From assembly GCA_900543615.1 (NCBI GenBank), contig UQSC01000036.1:1-16585 (forward strand): a stretch of 16,585 nt of DNA, written 5' to 3'. The notes beneath the pieces are model-generated. The model saw only the letters and a list, made by a program, of their open reading frames with translations. It was not told where the DNA came from and did not search any database. The position numbers were made by a program, and so were the translations under genes. The stretch is from an uncultured Collinsella sp. (GTDB lineage Bacteria > Actinomycetota > Coriobacteriia > Coriobacteriales > Coriobacteriaceae). Below are positions 1-7,113 of this stretch, one piece after another (positions within the stretch are counted from its first letter, which is position 1; every line of letters begins with the position of its first letter).

Positions 1-15
1 AAGTACACCGTGCAC

Positions 16-55
16 AAAAAAGGAGGCCTCCGCATCGCCGCGGAGGCCTCCTTTT
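16..55 (-). terminator. Rho-independent terminator of the nad operon
   Basis: A perfect 12-bp stem (22-33 with 40-51, GGAGGCCTCCGC) closes a 6-nt loop and is flanked by an A6 tract on the left and T4 on the right. Read on the minus strand the stem is followed by six T residues, which suits termination of the leftward nadA-nadB-nadC-niaR transcript about 120 nt after niaR. The shorter T tract on the plus strand means it could also stop rightward transcripts entering from outside the window. Confidence 0.85.
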
Positions 56-93
56 GCATGTGTGGGCAGCCAATTTGAAGCGGGACCCTTGGC

Positions 94-160
94 AGTTGCG
101 GTGGAATAGTTCCCGATTCATTGCTTAGGTGCCGATTTTAGGAACTATTTCACCGCAACT
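94..160. repeat. Long imperfect palindrome downstream of niaR
   Basis: Arms 94-113 (AGTTGCGGTGGAATAGTTCC) and 141-160 pair over 20 positions with a single G-U type mismatch, around a 27-nt loop. There is no T tract, so it is not a simple terminator. It lies between the niaR stop and the operon terminator, so it would be transcribed in the 3' UTR. The near-perfect arms and long loop resemble dispersed intergenic palindromic repeats, but only one copy is present here and its family is unknown to me. Confidence 0.6.
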
Positions 161-177
161 TATAGATGCGGCGTCGG

Positions 178-723
178 CTAGGACAAATCATCCTCGTAGG
201 GCATTAAATCGGCAAGGTAGCCCTTCTCCTTGAGCATAGCCTCGATCTCGTCGAGGGTTTGCTCGTCTTCTGCCGCAATGCGATGGAAGTGATAACCGCT
301 GGTTACCGTCAGCAGCGGAAAGCTCTTGCCGCTCTCGATATCGTGCAGGTAGCGCTCAACATCGCGACGATTGCGGATGTCCAGGTCGGCCGTGATCTTA
401 CCGTACACGCGGTGATTGACGATCACGTTGAGCACGGCGCCTCCGGCGTCGACGACACTCGTGAGCTCATCGCCTGCCTGCTCCACGCTGTGGCGAACCT
501 TGACCAAGCGCGTGGGCACAGCGGGGCTGCTGGGGGCCTCCTGCAGCACATAACCACGGTTGGTCGCCACGATATCGTGCCCGTCGGCGCGCAGCAGAGC
601 GATGTCTTGCACGACAATCTGGCGGCTCACACCCACCTCGCGGGCAAGTGCGCTGCCCGAAACGGGCTCCTTGACTTCCTCGAGCACGCCCATGATGGCA
701 CGGCGACGCTCGCGGGCGTCCAT
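178..723 (-). CDS. niaR: NiaR-type transcriptional repressor of NAD biosynthesis (HTH + 3H domain)
   Basis: 181 aa. Residues about 5-60 form a winged helix-turn-helix of the DeoR/HTH_11 kind (recognition region GVSRQIVVQDIALLRADG). Residues 70-175 are a 3H domain named for its conserved histidines, visible here as H78, H104, H145 and H147, with E86 between. In characterised NiaR proteins part of this set binds a metal and the domain senses niacin. The family represses de novo NAD synthesis and niacin uptake genes. The ATG overlaps the nadC stop by one base (TAATG), so it is the last, translationally coupled gene of the nad operon, which implies autoregulation. The palindromic operator in front of nadA is the obvious target. 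Length matches the family's usual 170-185 aa. Confidence 0.93.
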   Translation of the reverse strand: MDARERRRAIMGVLEEVKEPVSGSALAREVGVSRQIVVQDIALLRADGHDIVATNRGYVLQEAPSSPAVPTRLVKVRHSVEQAGDELTSVVDAGGAVLNVIVNHRVYGKITADLDIRNRRDVERYLHDIESGKSFPLLTVTSGYHFHRIAAEDEQTLDEIEAMLKEKGYLADLMPYEDDLS

Positions 724-1583
724 TATTTACCGTCCAGCAGACGCAGGTGCTTAAGCGAGAGGTCGAGAATCGGCGCAGAGTGCGTCAACGCGCCCGAGCT
801 AATATAGTCAACGCCCAGGTCGGCGAGCGCGCGGATATTGTTGGCGTCCACGTTGCCCGAGCACTCGGTCTTGGCGCGACCGGCGATAAGCTCAATCGCA
901 GCAGCCATGTCGTCGTGGGCCATGTTGTCGAACATGATGATGTCGGCGCCGGCCTCCACGGCCTCGCGCACCATGTCCAGGCTCTCGCACTCGATCTCGA
1001 CCGTCGTGGTAAACGATGCATGGGCGCGCGCCATCTCGATCGCACGCGTCACGCCGCCGGCGGCGTCGATGTGGTTGTCCTTGAGCATAACGGCCGTCGA
1101 CAGGTTGTAACGGTGATTGCTGCCGCCGCCGATCTCGACCGCGGCTTTCTCGAAGACGCGCATGCCCGGCGTGGTCTTGCGCGTGTCGACGAGCACGGTC
1201 TTGGTGCCCTCGAGCGCCGCGGCCATCTGGTGCGTATAGGTAGCGATACCGCTCATGCGCTGCAGGTAGTTGAGCGCCACACGCTCGCCCGAAAGCAGCA
1301 CGCGCGCATCGCCGCGCACCTGACCCACGTGGTCGCCAGCGTGTACCTCGTCGCCGTCCGCGACATCGAACAGCACCGAGCTCTGCGAATCCAGCAGCTC
1401 AAAGGTGCGGGCGAATACGTCCAGGCCGGCGATAATGCCGTCGGCCTTGGCGATGAGCTCAACGGTAGCGGGGCGCGCCGTGGGGCACACGCTCGCCGTA
1501 CTCACGTCCTCAAAGGTAATGTCCTCGCGCAGAGCCTGCAAAATCAGATCATCGACGACGAGCTTCATGGTAATGGGATTCAT
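723..1583 (-). CDS. nadC: Nicotinate-nucleotide pyrophosphorylase (quinolinate phosphoribosyltransferase)
   Basis: 286 aa. Converts quinolinate and PRPP to nicotinate mononucleotide, CO2 and PPi (EC 2.4.2.19), the third step of de novo NAD synthesis. The N-terminal sandwich domain (about 1-115) leads into the alpha/beta barrel. Family motifs are clear: LQRMSGIAT (107-115), DTRKTTPG (133-140), GGGSNHR (152-158) and LKDNHI (167-172), which carry the Arg, Lys and His residues contacting quinolinate and PRPP. The ATG at 1583 is chosen over the in-frame ATG five codons later because GGAGGAG ends 6 nt upstream of it, overlapping the nadB stop. It lies 3 nt after nadB and overlaps niaR by 1 nt, so it is tightly coupled in the operon. 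Complete and typical in length. Confidence 0.97.
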   Translation of the reverse strand: MNPITMKLVVDDLILQALREDITFEDVSTASVCPTARPATVELIAKADGIIAGLDVFARTFELLDSQSSVLFDVADGDEVHAGDHVGQVRGDARVLLSGERVALNYLQRMSGIATYTHQMAAALEGTKTVLVDTRKTTPGMRVFEKAAVEIGGGSNHRYNLSTAVMLKDNHIDAAGGVTRAIEMARAHASFTTTVEIECESLDMVREAVEAGADIIMFDNMAHDDMAAAIELIAGRAKTECSGNVDANNIRALADLGVDYISSGALTHSAPILDLSLKHLRLLDGK

Positions 1584-1586
1584 GGT

Positions 1587-2963
1587 CTACTCCTCCACGG
1601 CCTGCGTGCCGGCGGCACGGGCCAAATCATCGATTGCAAGGGTCTCGGCGCTCAGGGCGCGGTGACGCCCGTCAAGCGCGGGCTCACCGGCCTGCTCCAC
1701 GTCCAGCGACTCGCCGGTACGCATATACCACGCGGCGCGGCGGCCCCAGACCAGAGACTCGAGCAGGCTGTTAGAAGCTAGGCGATTCTTGCCGTGAACG
1801 CCGTTGCAGGCCGTCTCGCCCGCGGCGTAGAGCTCGGGCATCGAGGTGCGACCGTCCTTGTCGACCCACACGCCGCCCATAAAGTAGTGCTGCGTGGGCG
1901 TAACGGGAATGGGCTCGTCCAAAATATCGCGACCGTCCTCCAGGCAGCGCGCGCGGATGTTGGTAAAGTGCCCGGTCACCACATCGCGCTCGACGGGGGC
2001 AAAGCTCAGCCATTCGTGCTCGGTGCCGTCCTGCTTCATCTGCTCGCGGATGGCGGCGGCGACAACGTCGCGCGGCTGCAACTCGTCGGTAAAGCGCTCG
2101 CCGGCGGCATTGAGCAAAATCGCGCCCTCACCGCGGCAGCTCTCACTGATCAGGAACGTACGACCCGGCTGCGGCGAAAACAGGCCCGTGGGGTGGATCT
2201 GCACGTAGTCCAGGTGCTCCATCTTAATGCCATGCTCCTGAGCAATGTAGCAAGCGTCACCGGTGAGCTGCGGGTAGTTAGTCGAGTGGTCGTACACGCC
2301 ACCGATACCGCCCGTTGCCCACAGCGTATGGCGGGCATGGATCTTAAACGGCTTACCGGCATGCACGTCCTCAGCGGCATTTGCCAGCTCGTCGGCGGGG
2401 CGAGCCGAATCGTTCTCGTCCACGGCTACGGCGACGACGCCGGTGCACACCGTGGCGCCATCGCGCTCGGCGGTCAGGATGTTGGTCATGGCCACGTGCT
2501 CCAAAATCCGCACGTTGTCCAGCTTGCGGACAGCCTGGAGCAGTTTGGTCGTAATCTCCTTGCCCGTAATATCGGCATGGAAGGCAATGCGCGGGCGGCT
2601 GTGCGCGCCCTCGCGGGTAAAGTCGAGGCTGCCGTCGGCCTTGCGCTCAAAGTCCACGCCCATGGCCAGCAGGTCGTTGATGACCGAACGGCTCGAGCGA
2701 ATCATGATGTCAACACTCTCGCGGCGGTTCTCGTAATGGCCGGCATGCATGGTGTCCTCAAAGAAGGCATCGTAGTCAGAACCCTCGGGCAGCACGCAGA
2801 TGCCGCCCTGCGCGAGCATCGAATCGCACTCATCGACGGCGCCCTTGGAGAGCATGATTACGCGCGTTCTCGTCGGCAGGTTGAGAGCCGCATACAGGCC
2901 CGCCACGCCGCAACCGGCAATGACGACGTCACACTCCATATCGGGGTATTGTTTGGTTTCCAC
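1587..2963 (-). CDS. nadB: L-aspartate oxidase (short form)
   Basis: 458 aa from a GTG start. Oxidises L-aspartate to iminoaspartate using FAD; NadA consumes the product. The N-terminal Rossmann motif GCGVAG (17-22) binds FAD. Further fumarate reductase/aspartate oxidase signatures are TREGAHSRPRI, the QIHPTGL loop, SESCRGEGAILLN and a C-terminal GETACNGVHGKNRLASNSLLESLVWG, which contacts the flavin. The frame stays open far upstream, but similarity begins just after the GTG at 2961-2963, which has GGGAGAGG about 6 nt upstream; the next in-frame ATG (8 codons on) would fall at the edge of the fold. Compared with E. coli NadB (540 aa) it ends only about 40 residues after the last FAD motif, so most of the C-terminal helical domain is missing, as in shorter homologues of anaerobes. 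The electron acceptor is probably not oxygen. Confidence 0.93.
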   Translation of the reverse strand: METKQYPDMECDVVIAGCGVAGLYAALNLPTRTRVIMLSKGAVDECDSMLAQGGICVLPEGSDYDAFFEDTMHAGHYENRRESVDIMIRSSRSVINDLLAMGVDFERKADGSLDFTREGAHSRPRIAFHADITGKEITTKLLQAVRKLDNVRILEHVAMTNILTAERDGATVCTGVVAVAVDENDSARPADELANAAEDVHAGKPFKIHARHTLWATGGIGGVYDHSTNYPQLTGDACYIAQEHGIKMEHLDYVQIHPTGLFSPQPGRTFLISESCRGEGAILLNAAGERFTDELQPRDVVAAAIREQMKQDGTEHEWLSFAPVERDVVTGHFTNIRARCLEDGRDILDEPIPVTPTQHYFMGGVWVDKDGRTSMPELYAAGETACNGVHGKNRLASNSLLESLVWGRRAAWYMRTGESLDVEQAGEPALDGRHRALSAETLAIDDLARAAGTQAVEE

Positions 2964-2981
2964 AGGAATCCTCTCCCTTGT

Positions 2982-3016
2982 AATGTGGCATAAGGGATGG
3001 TCCCTCATGTCACATT
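2982..3016. repeat. Hairpin in the nadA-nadB spacer
   Basis: AATGTGGCATAAGGGA (2982-2997) pairs with 3001-3016 across a 3-nt spacer, with one mismatch and one G-U pair in 16 positions. It fills most of the 56-nt gap between the nadA stop and the nadB ribosome binding site, so it would be a stable stem in the operon mRNA. It has no T tract. It may be a dispersed palindromic repeat or may set the nadA:nadB mRNA ratio; the sequence alone does not decide. Confidence 0.6.
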
Positions 3017-3019
3017 GGC

Positions 3020-4045
3020 TTAGCGCGTCGCGTACTCGAGCATGCGGTCGAGCGTGAGCTTGGCCTGATCGGCGGCCTCTTCCGACACGCCAATCTGCAC
3101 CTCGCCCTCGCCCGTCTCCAGGCAGCGCACGAGCTTCTCGAGCGTGATGAGATCCATGTTGACGCAGGTGGGCTGCACCGCGGGGAAGTAGAACTTCTTG
3201 CCGGTGCCCTGGCAGCGGCGCTCGAGCTCGTAGAGCACGCCGCGGACCGTCACGATGATGAATTCGCTCGCGCCGGACTCCTCGGCATACTTGATGATGC
3301 CGGCGGTGGAGCCGATGTAGTCGGCCTCGGCCAGCACATCGGCTTTGCACTCGGGATGCGCCAGTACGAGCGCGTCGGGGTGGGCCTCCGTCGCGTCGAC
3401 GATCTGCTCGACGGTGATGATGTGGTGGCGCGGGCAGTAGCCCTTGTTGAGAATGACGTGCTTTTGCGGCACCTGCTCGGCTACGAAGCGGCCCAGGTTT
3501 TGGTCGGGAATGAACAGGATATGCTGCTGCGGCAGCTCGGACACGATCTTGACGGCGTTGGAGCTGGTGACGCACACGTCGCTCCAGCTCTTGATCTCGA
3601 CCGTGGAGTTGACGTAGCACACCACGGCCAGGTCGTCGCCGTACTCGGCGCGCGCCGCGTCGACCGTCTCGCGCTTGACCATGTGAGCCATGGGGCAGTC
3701 CGCGCCCGGCTCGGGCAGCAGCACGGTCTTAGTGGGATTGAGCAGCTTGGCGCTCTCGCCCATAAACTCCACGCCGCACAACACGATGGTCTGCTGCGGC
3801 AGGCTCTTGGCGAGCTTGGCCAGGTAGAAGCTGTCGCCGACGTAATCAGCCACGGCCTGCACCTCGGGCGCCACGTAATAGTGCGCCAGGATCACCGCGT
3901 CACGTTGGGTTTTTAGTTGCTGAATGGCCTCGACGAGCCCTGCGGGCACCAGTGCCGCACGCTCCGTTGCCGTCGTTGCCGATGCCAGGCCGGCCGCGAT
4001 ATCGCGTGCAAGCTCCGACGCATCCATGTTCGCGCTCTGTGCCAT
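3020..4045 (-). CDS. nadA: Quinolinate synthase A, [4Fe-4S] enzyme
   Basis: 341 aa. Condenses iminoaspartate (from NadB) with dihydroxyacetone phosphate to give quinolinate (EC 2.5.1.72). Three pseudo-repeated domains each supply one cluster ligand: C117 (GADCPMA), C204 (NKGYCPRH) and C294 (QPTCVNM). The 87-residue spacing between the first two matches characterised NadA enzymes. Other signatures are ILAHYYVAPEVQ (52-63), CGVEFMGESAK (90-100), the VTSSNA loop and GSTAGIIKYAE. ATG at 4045 is preferred to the TTG one codon earlier because AGAGGGG lies about 6 nt upstream. First gene of the leftward nad operon, about 30 nt downstream of a predicted transcription start inside a palindromic operator. 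Length is normal. Confidence 0.97.
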   Translation of the reverse strand: MAQSANMDASELARDIAAGLASATTATERAALVPAGLVEAIQQLKTQRDAVILAHYYVAPEVQAVADYVGDSFYLAKLAKSLPQQTIVLCGVEFMGESAKLLNPTKTVLLPEPGADCPMAHMVKRETVDAARAEYGDDLAVVCYVNSTVEIKSWSDVCVTSSNAVKIVSELPQQHILFIPDQNLGRFVAEQVPQKHVILNKGYCPRHHIITVEQIVDATEAHPDALVLAHPECKADVLAEADYIGSTAGIIKYAEESGASEFIIVTVRGVLYELERRCQGTGKKFYFPAVQPTCVNMDLITLEKLVRCLETGEGEVQIGVSEEAADQAKLTLDRMLEYATR

Positions 4046-4080
4046 CAAGGCCCCTCTCTTTTGGCGAATCTTGGGGCTTT

Positions 4081-4109
4081 AGTATGACACCTAGGTTTAC
4101 AGCTGACAA
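4081..4109 (-). promoter_or_regulatory. Sigma-70-type promoter of the nad operon
   Basis: On the minus strand TTGTCA (4104-4109) is separated by 17 bp from CATACT (4081-4086). Start of transcription would be near 4074, giving a leader of about 30 nt before the nadA ATG. The -35 box and the whole spacer lie inside the inverted repeat at 4087-4130, so a protein bound there would block RNA polymerase. Confidence 0.7.
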
Positions 4110-4130
4110 GACAGCTGTAAACCTAGGTGT
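4087..4130. promoter_or_regulatory. Perfect inverted repeat, probable NiaR operator
   Basis: ACACCTAGGTTTACAGCTG (4087-4105) is repeated exactly in inverted orientation at 4112-4130 around a 6-bp spacer. Each arm holds two smaller palindromic cores, ACCTAGGT and CAGCTG, giving a dyad of dyads with several ACA/TGT half-sites. That matches my recollection that NiaR sites are ACA/TGT palindromes, but I cannot verify the consensus. Position over the -35 box and spacer, in front of an operon that encodes NiaR, supports autorepression by niacin-loaded NiaR. Confidence 0.65.
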
Positions 4131-4337
4131 AAAGTTGAAATAAAGATTCAATCATGTGGCAGGTCCATATTCGAACTGGCAAGCTGAGGATAGCTGAGCT
4201 CTCGATGGCGCAGGAGGCATCTTTCGCCACCGCAATACCGCTTGGCGCGAGTTGCACGCCGTGGGGCGCAAACGGTCCGCACCCCCGCAAGCGGCGCGTA
4301 CCCGATGTGGCAAAATCGAACTACTTAAGGGGGCCGA

Positions 4338-5060
4338 ATGCTCAAGATTATTGCCTGCGACGATGATGTCGCTTTTCTAGATAGACTGCACCGGATGATC
4401 GACCGTTGGTCGACCGAGACGGGCACGGCGGTCGATGTTGCGCTCGTCACGCGCGGCGAGGACCTGCTGGCCCGCCATGCCGCATCGCGCGCCGACATCA
4501 TTCTGCTCGACATGATCATGCCACTCGTCAACGGCATGGACACCGCGCGCGAATTGCGCCAGGCCGATACCGCCGTGTGCCTGGTGTTCCTCACCTCGTC
4601 GCCCGAGTTCGCACTGGAGTCCTACGAGGTCCGTGCTTTCGACTATCTGCTCAAGCCCGTGACTTACGAACGCCTGGCGCAGTTACTTAACGAGCTTTCG
4701 AGCATGCGCCCGGCGGCAACCGACGAGCTCGTGATCAAAACTTCCTTTGGCTACCACGCCCTGCGCCTGTCCGACATCGAATATGCCGAGGCACGCAACA
4801 AGCACGTGGTCTTCCACCTGCGCGACGGACGCGATATCGAGGCACTCGAGTCGTTCCGCAGCGTCGAGGACCGCTTGGAGCAAAACGCGGTCTTCTTTAA
4901 ATGCCACCGCAGCTACCAGGTCAACCTGCGCAAAATCGATCACTTTGACCGCACGGACATCGTTATGCGCTCCGGCGCGTGCATCCCGCTTTCGCGCAGC
5001 TGCAAGCAGGGATTCCAAGACGCCTACTTTGCGGCGCGCTTTGAGGGTGGGAGAGACTGA
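4338..5060 (+). CDS. LytTR-family response regulator
   Basis: 240 aa. Residues 1-120 are a receiver domain with acidic pocket D8/D9/D10, phosphoacceptor D58 (ILLDMIMP), conserved T86 (VFLTSS) and K106 (LLKP). Residues about 131-236 are a LytTR DNA-binding domain (VIKTSFGYHALRLSDIEYAEARNKHVVFHL ending in FKCHRSYQVNLRKI, quoted only in part by its landmarks). This is the AgrA/ComE/VirR architecture. AAGGGGG precedes the ATG by about 5 nt. The stop overlaps the kinase start by one base (TGATG), so the two are cotranscribed and coupled. Targets are unknown; no peptide-pheromone gene (agrD/agrB-like) lies beside it. Members of this group in gut actinomycetes are often numerous and uncharacterised. 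Confidence 0.93.
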   Translation: MLKIIACDDDVAFLDRLHRMIDRWSTETGTAVDVALVTRGEDLLARHAASRADIILLDMIMPLVNGMDTARELRQADTAVCLVFLTSSPEFALESYEVRAFDYLLKPVTYERLAQLLNELSSMRPAATDELVIKTSFGYHALRLSDIEYAEARNKHVVFHLRDGRDIEALESFRSVEDRLEQNAVFFKCHRSYQVNLRKIDHFDRTDIVMRSGACIPLSRSCKQGFQDAYFAARFEGGRD

Positions 5061-6337
5061 TGGTCTCCTCGGTCGAAATGGTCCTTTGGGCAATCCACCA
5101 CGCCACGACGCTGCTCTTTGGCGTCTTTGCCTCGGCGGCGCTGTGCGGTGTCGAGATCAACCGGCGTCATGCGCTTGAACTAGTGCTGGTCGGTGCCGTA
5201 ACCGGATGCGCATTTGGCCTCGCCAATGCCGTCGGCGGCGAGCTTTTCGCCCGCCAGGTATATCCGCTCGTCGTGCATCTGCCGCTCATCATCTATTTGT
5301 GCGCGCGCTACCGCCTGAGCCCGCTGCTTGCCGTGCTCGGCATTACGAGTGCCTATCTGAGCTGCCAGTTCAGCAATTGGATGGGCATCGCCGCATTTGC
5401 CGCAACCGATTCTCAGATCGCGTACTACCTGGCGCGCATCGCGACCACACTCGCCGTCTTTGCCGTCCTGTTGCATTGGGCCGGCGACATCGGTCCACGC
5501 TTGGCGATTAAAAGCACCACCGAGCTGGGCATCCTTTTAATCCTGCCGCTCGTCTATTACGTCTTTGACTATGCCACCAACGTCTACACCACGCTGTTCC
5601 ACTCGGGCTCGGTGGTGACAGTTGAGTTTTTGGCATTTGCGCTCTGTGCCTTCTACCTTATGTTTCTTGCCGTTTACCTGCGCGAATACGAAGAAAAGGA
5701 AACCGCCGAGCGAGAGCGCTGGATGCTCGAAACCCGCGACAGCGCCGCCATCAAAGAGCTCGAGGCTTGGCGCCAATCTGGGCGCGAGCTGTCGATTCTG
5801 CGCCACGACATGCGCCACTTCCTACGCGGCCTGGCCGCTTTAATTGAGGAGGGCCACACCGACGAGGCGCTCAAACGCATCGATGAACTCTGCGAAGCCG
5901 GCGATCGCACCGCCGTACGCCGCTTCTGCGCCAACGAGACCGTAAACATCGCGCTTTCGTCATTTAACTCGGATATCAATAGAAACGGCATTACCGCCAA
6001 CCTGCGCGCCGCCGTACCCGAAACCATCCACGTAGGTGACGCCGACCTGTTTAGCGTGCTCTCAAATGCCTTGGAAAACGCTATCACCGCCGCGAGCGCC
6101 GCGCCCCAGGGAAAGCGATTCGTCGACTTTGACCTGCGATTAGAGGACGGCCAGCTGCTGCTGTTAGTTTCCAACACGTTTGACCGCGCGCCGCGCATGG
6201 TCGACGGCATGCCCGTGACCCGGCATGCGGGCCACGGCTTTGGCACCAAGAGCATCAAACTTGCCGTGGAGCGCATGAACGGCAACTGTCAGTTCCGCAT
6301 TAACGGCGATCGGTTTGAGCTGCGCGCTGTGATGTAG
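5060..6337 (+). CDS. Membrane sensor histidine kinase, GHKL/AgrC-like
   Basis: 425 aa. Residues 1-205 contain about six hydrophobic segments (for example 8-30, 40-58, 68-82, 88-103, 121-140, 155-172 and 186-207), forming a polytopic sensor with little extracytoplasmic loop. A charged coiled-coil linker (208-245) leads to the H-box ILRHDMRHFL, with H249 the likely phosphorylated residue. The ATPase has an N-box LSNALENAI (N337, N340) and a G-box GHGFGTKSI (391-399), typical of the HATPase_c_5 group. It is the cognate kinase of the preceding LytTR regulator, given the 1-nt overlap. The ligand is unknown; polytopic GHKL kinases often detect peptides, but that is inference. No further + strand gene follows; the next gene is convergent. 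Confidence 0.92.
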   Translation: MVSSVEMVLWAIHHATTLLFGVFASAALCGVEINRRHALELVLVGAVTGCAFGLANAVGGELFARQVYPLVVHLPLIIYLCARYRLSPLLAVLGITSAYLSCQFSNWMGIAAFAATDSQIAYYLARIATTLAVFAVLLHWAGDIGPRLAIKSTTELGILLILPLVYYVFDYATNVYTTLFHSGSVVTVEFLAFALCAFYLMFLAVYLREYEEKETAERERWMLETRDSAAIKELEAWRQSGRELSILRHDMRHFLRGLAALIEEGHTDEALKRIDELCEAGDRTAVRRFCANETVNIALSSFNSDINRNGITANLRAAVPETIHVGDADLFSVLSNALENAITAASAAPQGKRFVDFDLRLEDGQLLLLVSNTFDRAPRMVDGMPVTRHAGHGFGTKSIKLAVERMNGNCQFRINGDRFELRAVM

Positions 6338-6401
6338 AAGTGCGGCGCCGATCTCGCGGCGTGTCTTGCCCGCCAGGCAATCGCTCACCGGCGCCAATCC
6401 G
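6338..6401. other. Short convergent intergenic spacer with weak hairpins
   Basis: Between the kinase stop and the stop of the leftward gene there is a small hairpin TTGCC-CGCCA-GGCAA (6366-6380) within two GGCGCC motifs (6344-6349 and 6390-6395). No T tract follows on either strand, so I cannot call a standard terminator although one would be expected between convergent genes. Confidence 0.3.
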
Positions 6402-6977
6402 CTACAGCGGAGCGGCCGCCGGGGTCAGCTGCTTGATGTAGGCCCACATGCGCTGCTTGGCCGCTTTGTCGGTCAGCGCCGCCTCAAAGCCATCGAGCGC
6501 GAGCACGCGGCGGCCCTGCACATGGGCGACCAGGCCGGGCTTGAGCATGGCGGTGTCGAAGTCATCGATCGCCACGAGCATATCGGCGTAGGTCTCGCGC
6601 ATGGCGTCAGCCGCGTTGTTGTCGAGCAGCAGCACCGCCTCGGGGTCCAAAGCCTCAAGCGCCTCACGGAACAGCTCGCACGGCAGAGTCTCGCCCACCG
6701 CGACCGTCCCATCACCCACGCCGGCGACGCTTGCCAGCACGCAAAAATCCTCGGGCGCGTAGCCGATGGCCCCAAGCGCCTTGCGCAACGCCGCGCCATC
6801 CGGGCCGGCGGCAAGCTCGCCACCCGAACGCTCGGCCTCGTCCAAATCGCCTTTGACCAGCACGATCGGCGAGCACGCGTTGCCCGCGATACGCACGCCA
6901 CGACCCGCGAGCGATGCGAGCTCCTGCTCGGTCGCCTGGGCGATGGCTTCTTTTTTCTGGCTTTGTGACGTGGGCAT
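6402..6977 (-). CDS. Uncharacterised protein, possible degenerate uracil-DNA glycosylase-like fold
   Basis: 191 aa from ATG at 6977, chosen over an upstream in-frame start because GGAGAG lies 3-5 nt before it. I do not recognise it as a named family. The order of segments recalls family 4/5 uracil-DNA glycosylases: VLVKGDLDEAERSGGEL (39-55) where those enzymes have the GEaPG...EDRqG loop, then GPDGAALRKALGAIGY (58-73) where they have GraGqlLdrlLaaiGl, then LDPEAVLLLDNNAADAM (110-126) where they have LkPkvivaLGrtAa, and a C-terminal KAAKQRMWAYIKQL. The catalytic loop, the HPaaLL motif and the four cluster cysteines are absent (only C35, C79 and C100 remain), so glycosylase activity is unlikely. 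The fold match is my own reading by eye and needs a profile search. Single gene, convergent with the kinase and divergent from trxA. Confidence 0.7.
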   Translation of the reverse strand: MPTSQSQKKEAIAQATEQELASLAGRGVRIAGNACSPIVLVKGDLDEAERSGGELAAGPDGAALRKALGAIGYAPEDFCVLASVAGVGDGTVAVGETLPCELFREALEALDPEAVLLLDNNAADAMRETYADMLVAIDDFDTAMLKPGLVAHVQGRRVLALDGFEAALTDKAAKQRMWAYIKQLTPAAAPL

Positions 6978-7017
6978 GCGCTCTCCAATCGTTTGCGTGC
7001 CCACCATTATATAAAAG

Positions 7018-7050
7018 AGCCGCCCGCGAGTGGTTGCTTTGCGGGCGGCT
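7018..7050 (-). other. GC-rich hairpin between the divergent genes
   Basis: AGCCGCCCGC (7018-7027) pairs perfectly with 7041-7050 around a 13-nt loop. On the minus strand it is followed by CTTTTATATAAT, so it resembles a terminator for transcripts coming antisense to trxA. The TATAAT (7006-7011) in the same run could instead be the -10 box of the leftward gene, although no good -35 accompanies it. A weak TATAAG (7054-7059) lies just right of it toward trxA. Confidence 0.35.
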
Positions 7051-7113
7051 GGGTATAAGCACGGTCGTACTGAGTTTTACGCGGCCGAGCCGCGTCGCAT
7101 TATGGAGGTCACC

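Noticed and set aside
747..1781. Long + strand open frame opposite nadC
   Set aside because: Antisense shadow of nadC in high-GC DNA; His/Arg/Gly-rich with no recognisable domain, and no ribosome binding site.
1794..2993. Long + strand open frame opposite nadB
   Set aside because: Same reason: a mirror of the coding strand's codon bias, with nadB motifs clear on the other strand.
2964..3620. Upstream extension of the nadB reading frame
   Set aside because: It overlaps nadA in another frame and its translation is Arg/Ala/His-rich shadow sequence; aspartate oxidase similarity begins just after the GTG at 2963, which has a good ribosome binding site.
4154..4366. 70-aa + strand open frame between the nad operator and the response regulator
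   Set aside because: No ribosome binding site, no recognisable motifs, and it runs into the regulator gene in another frame.
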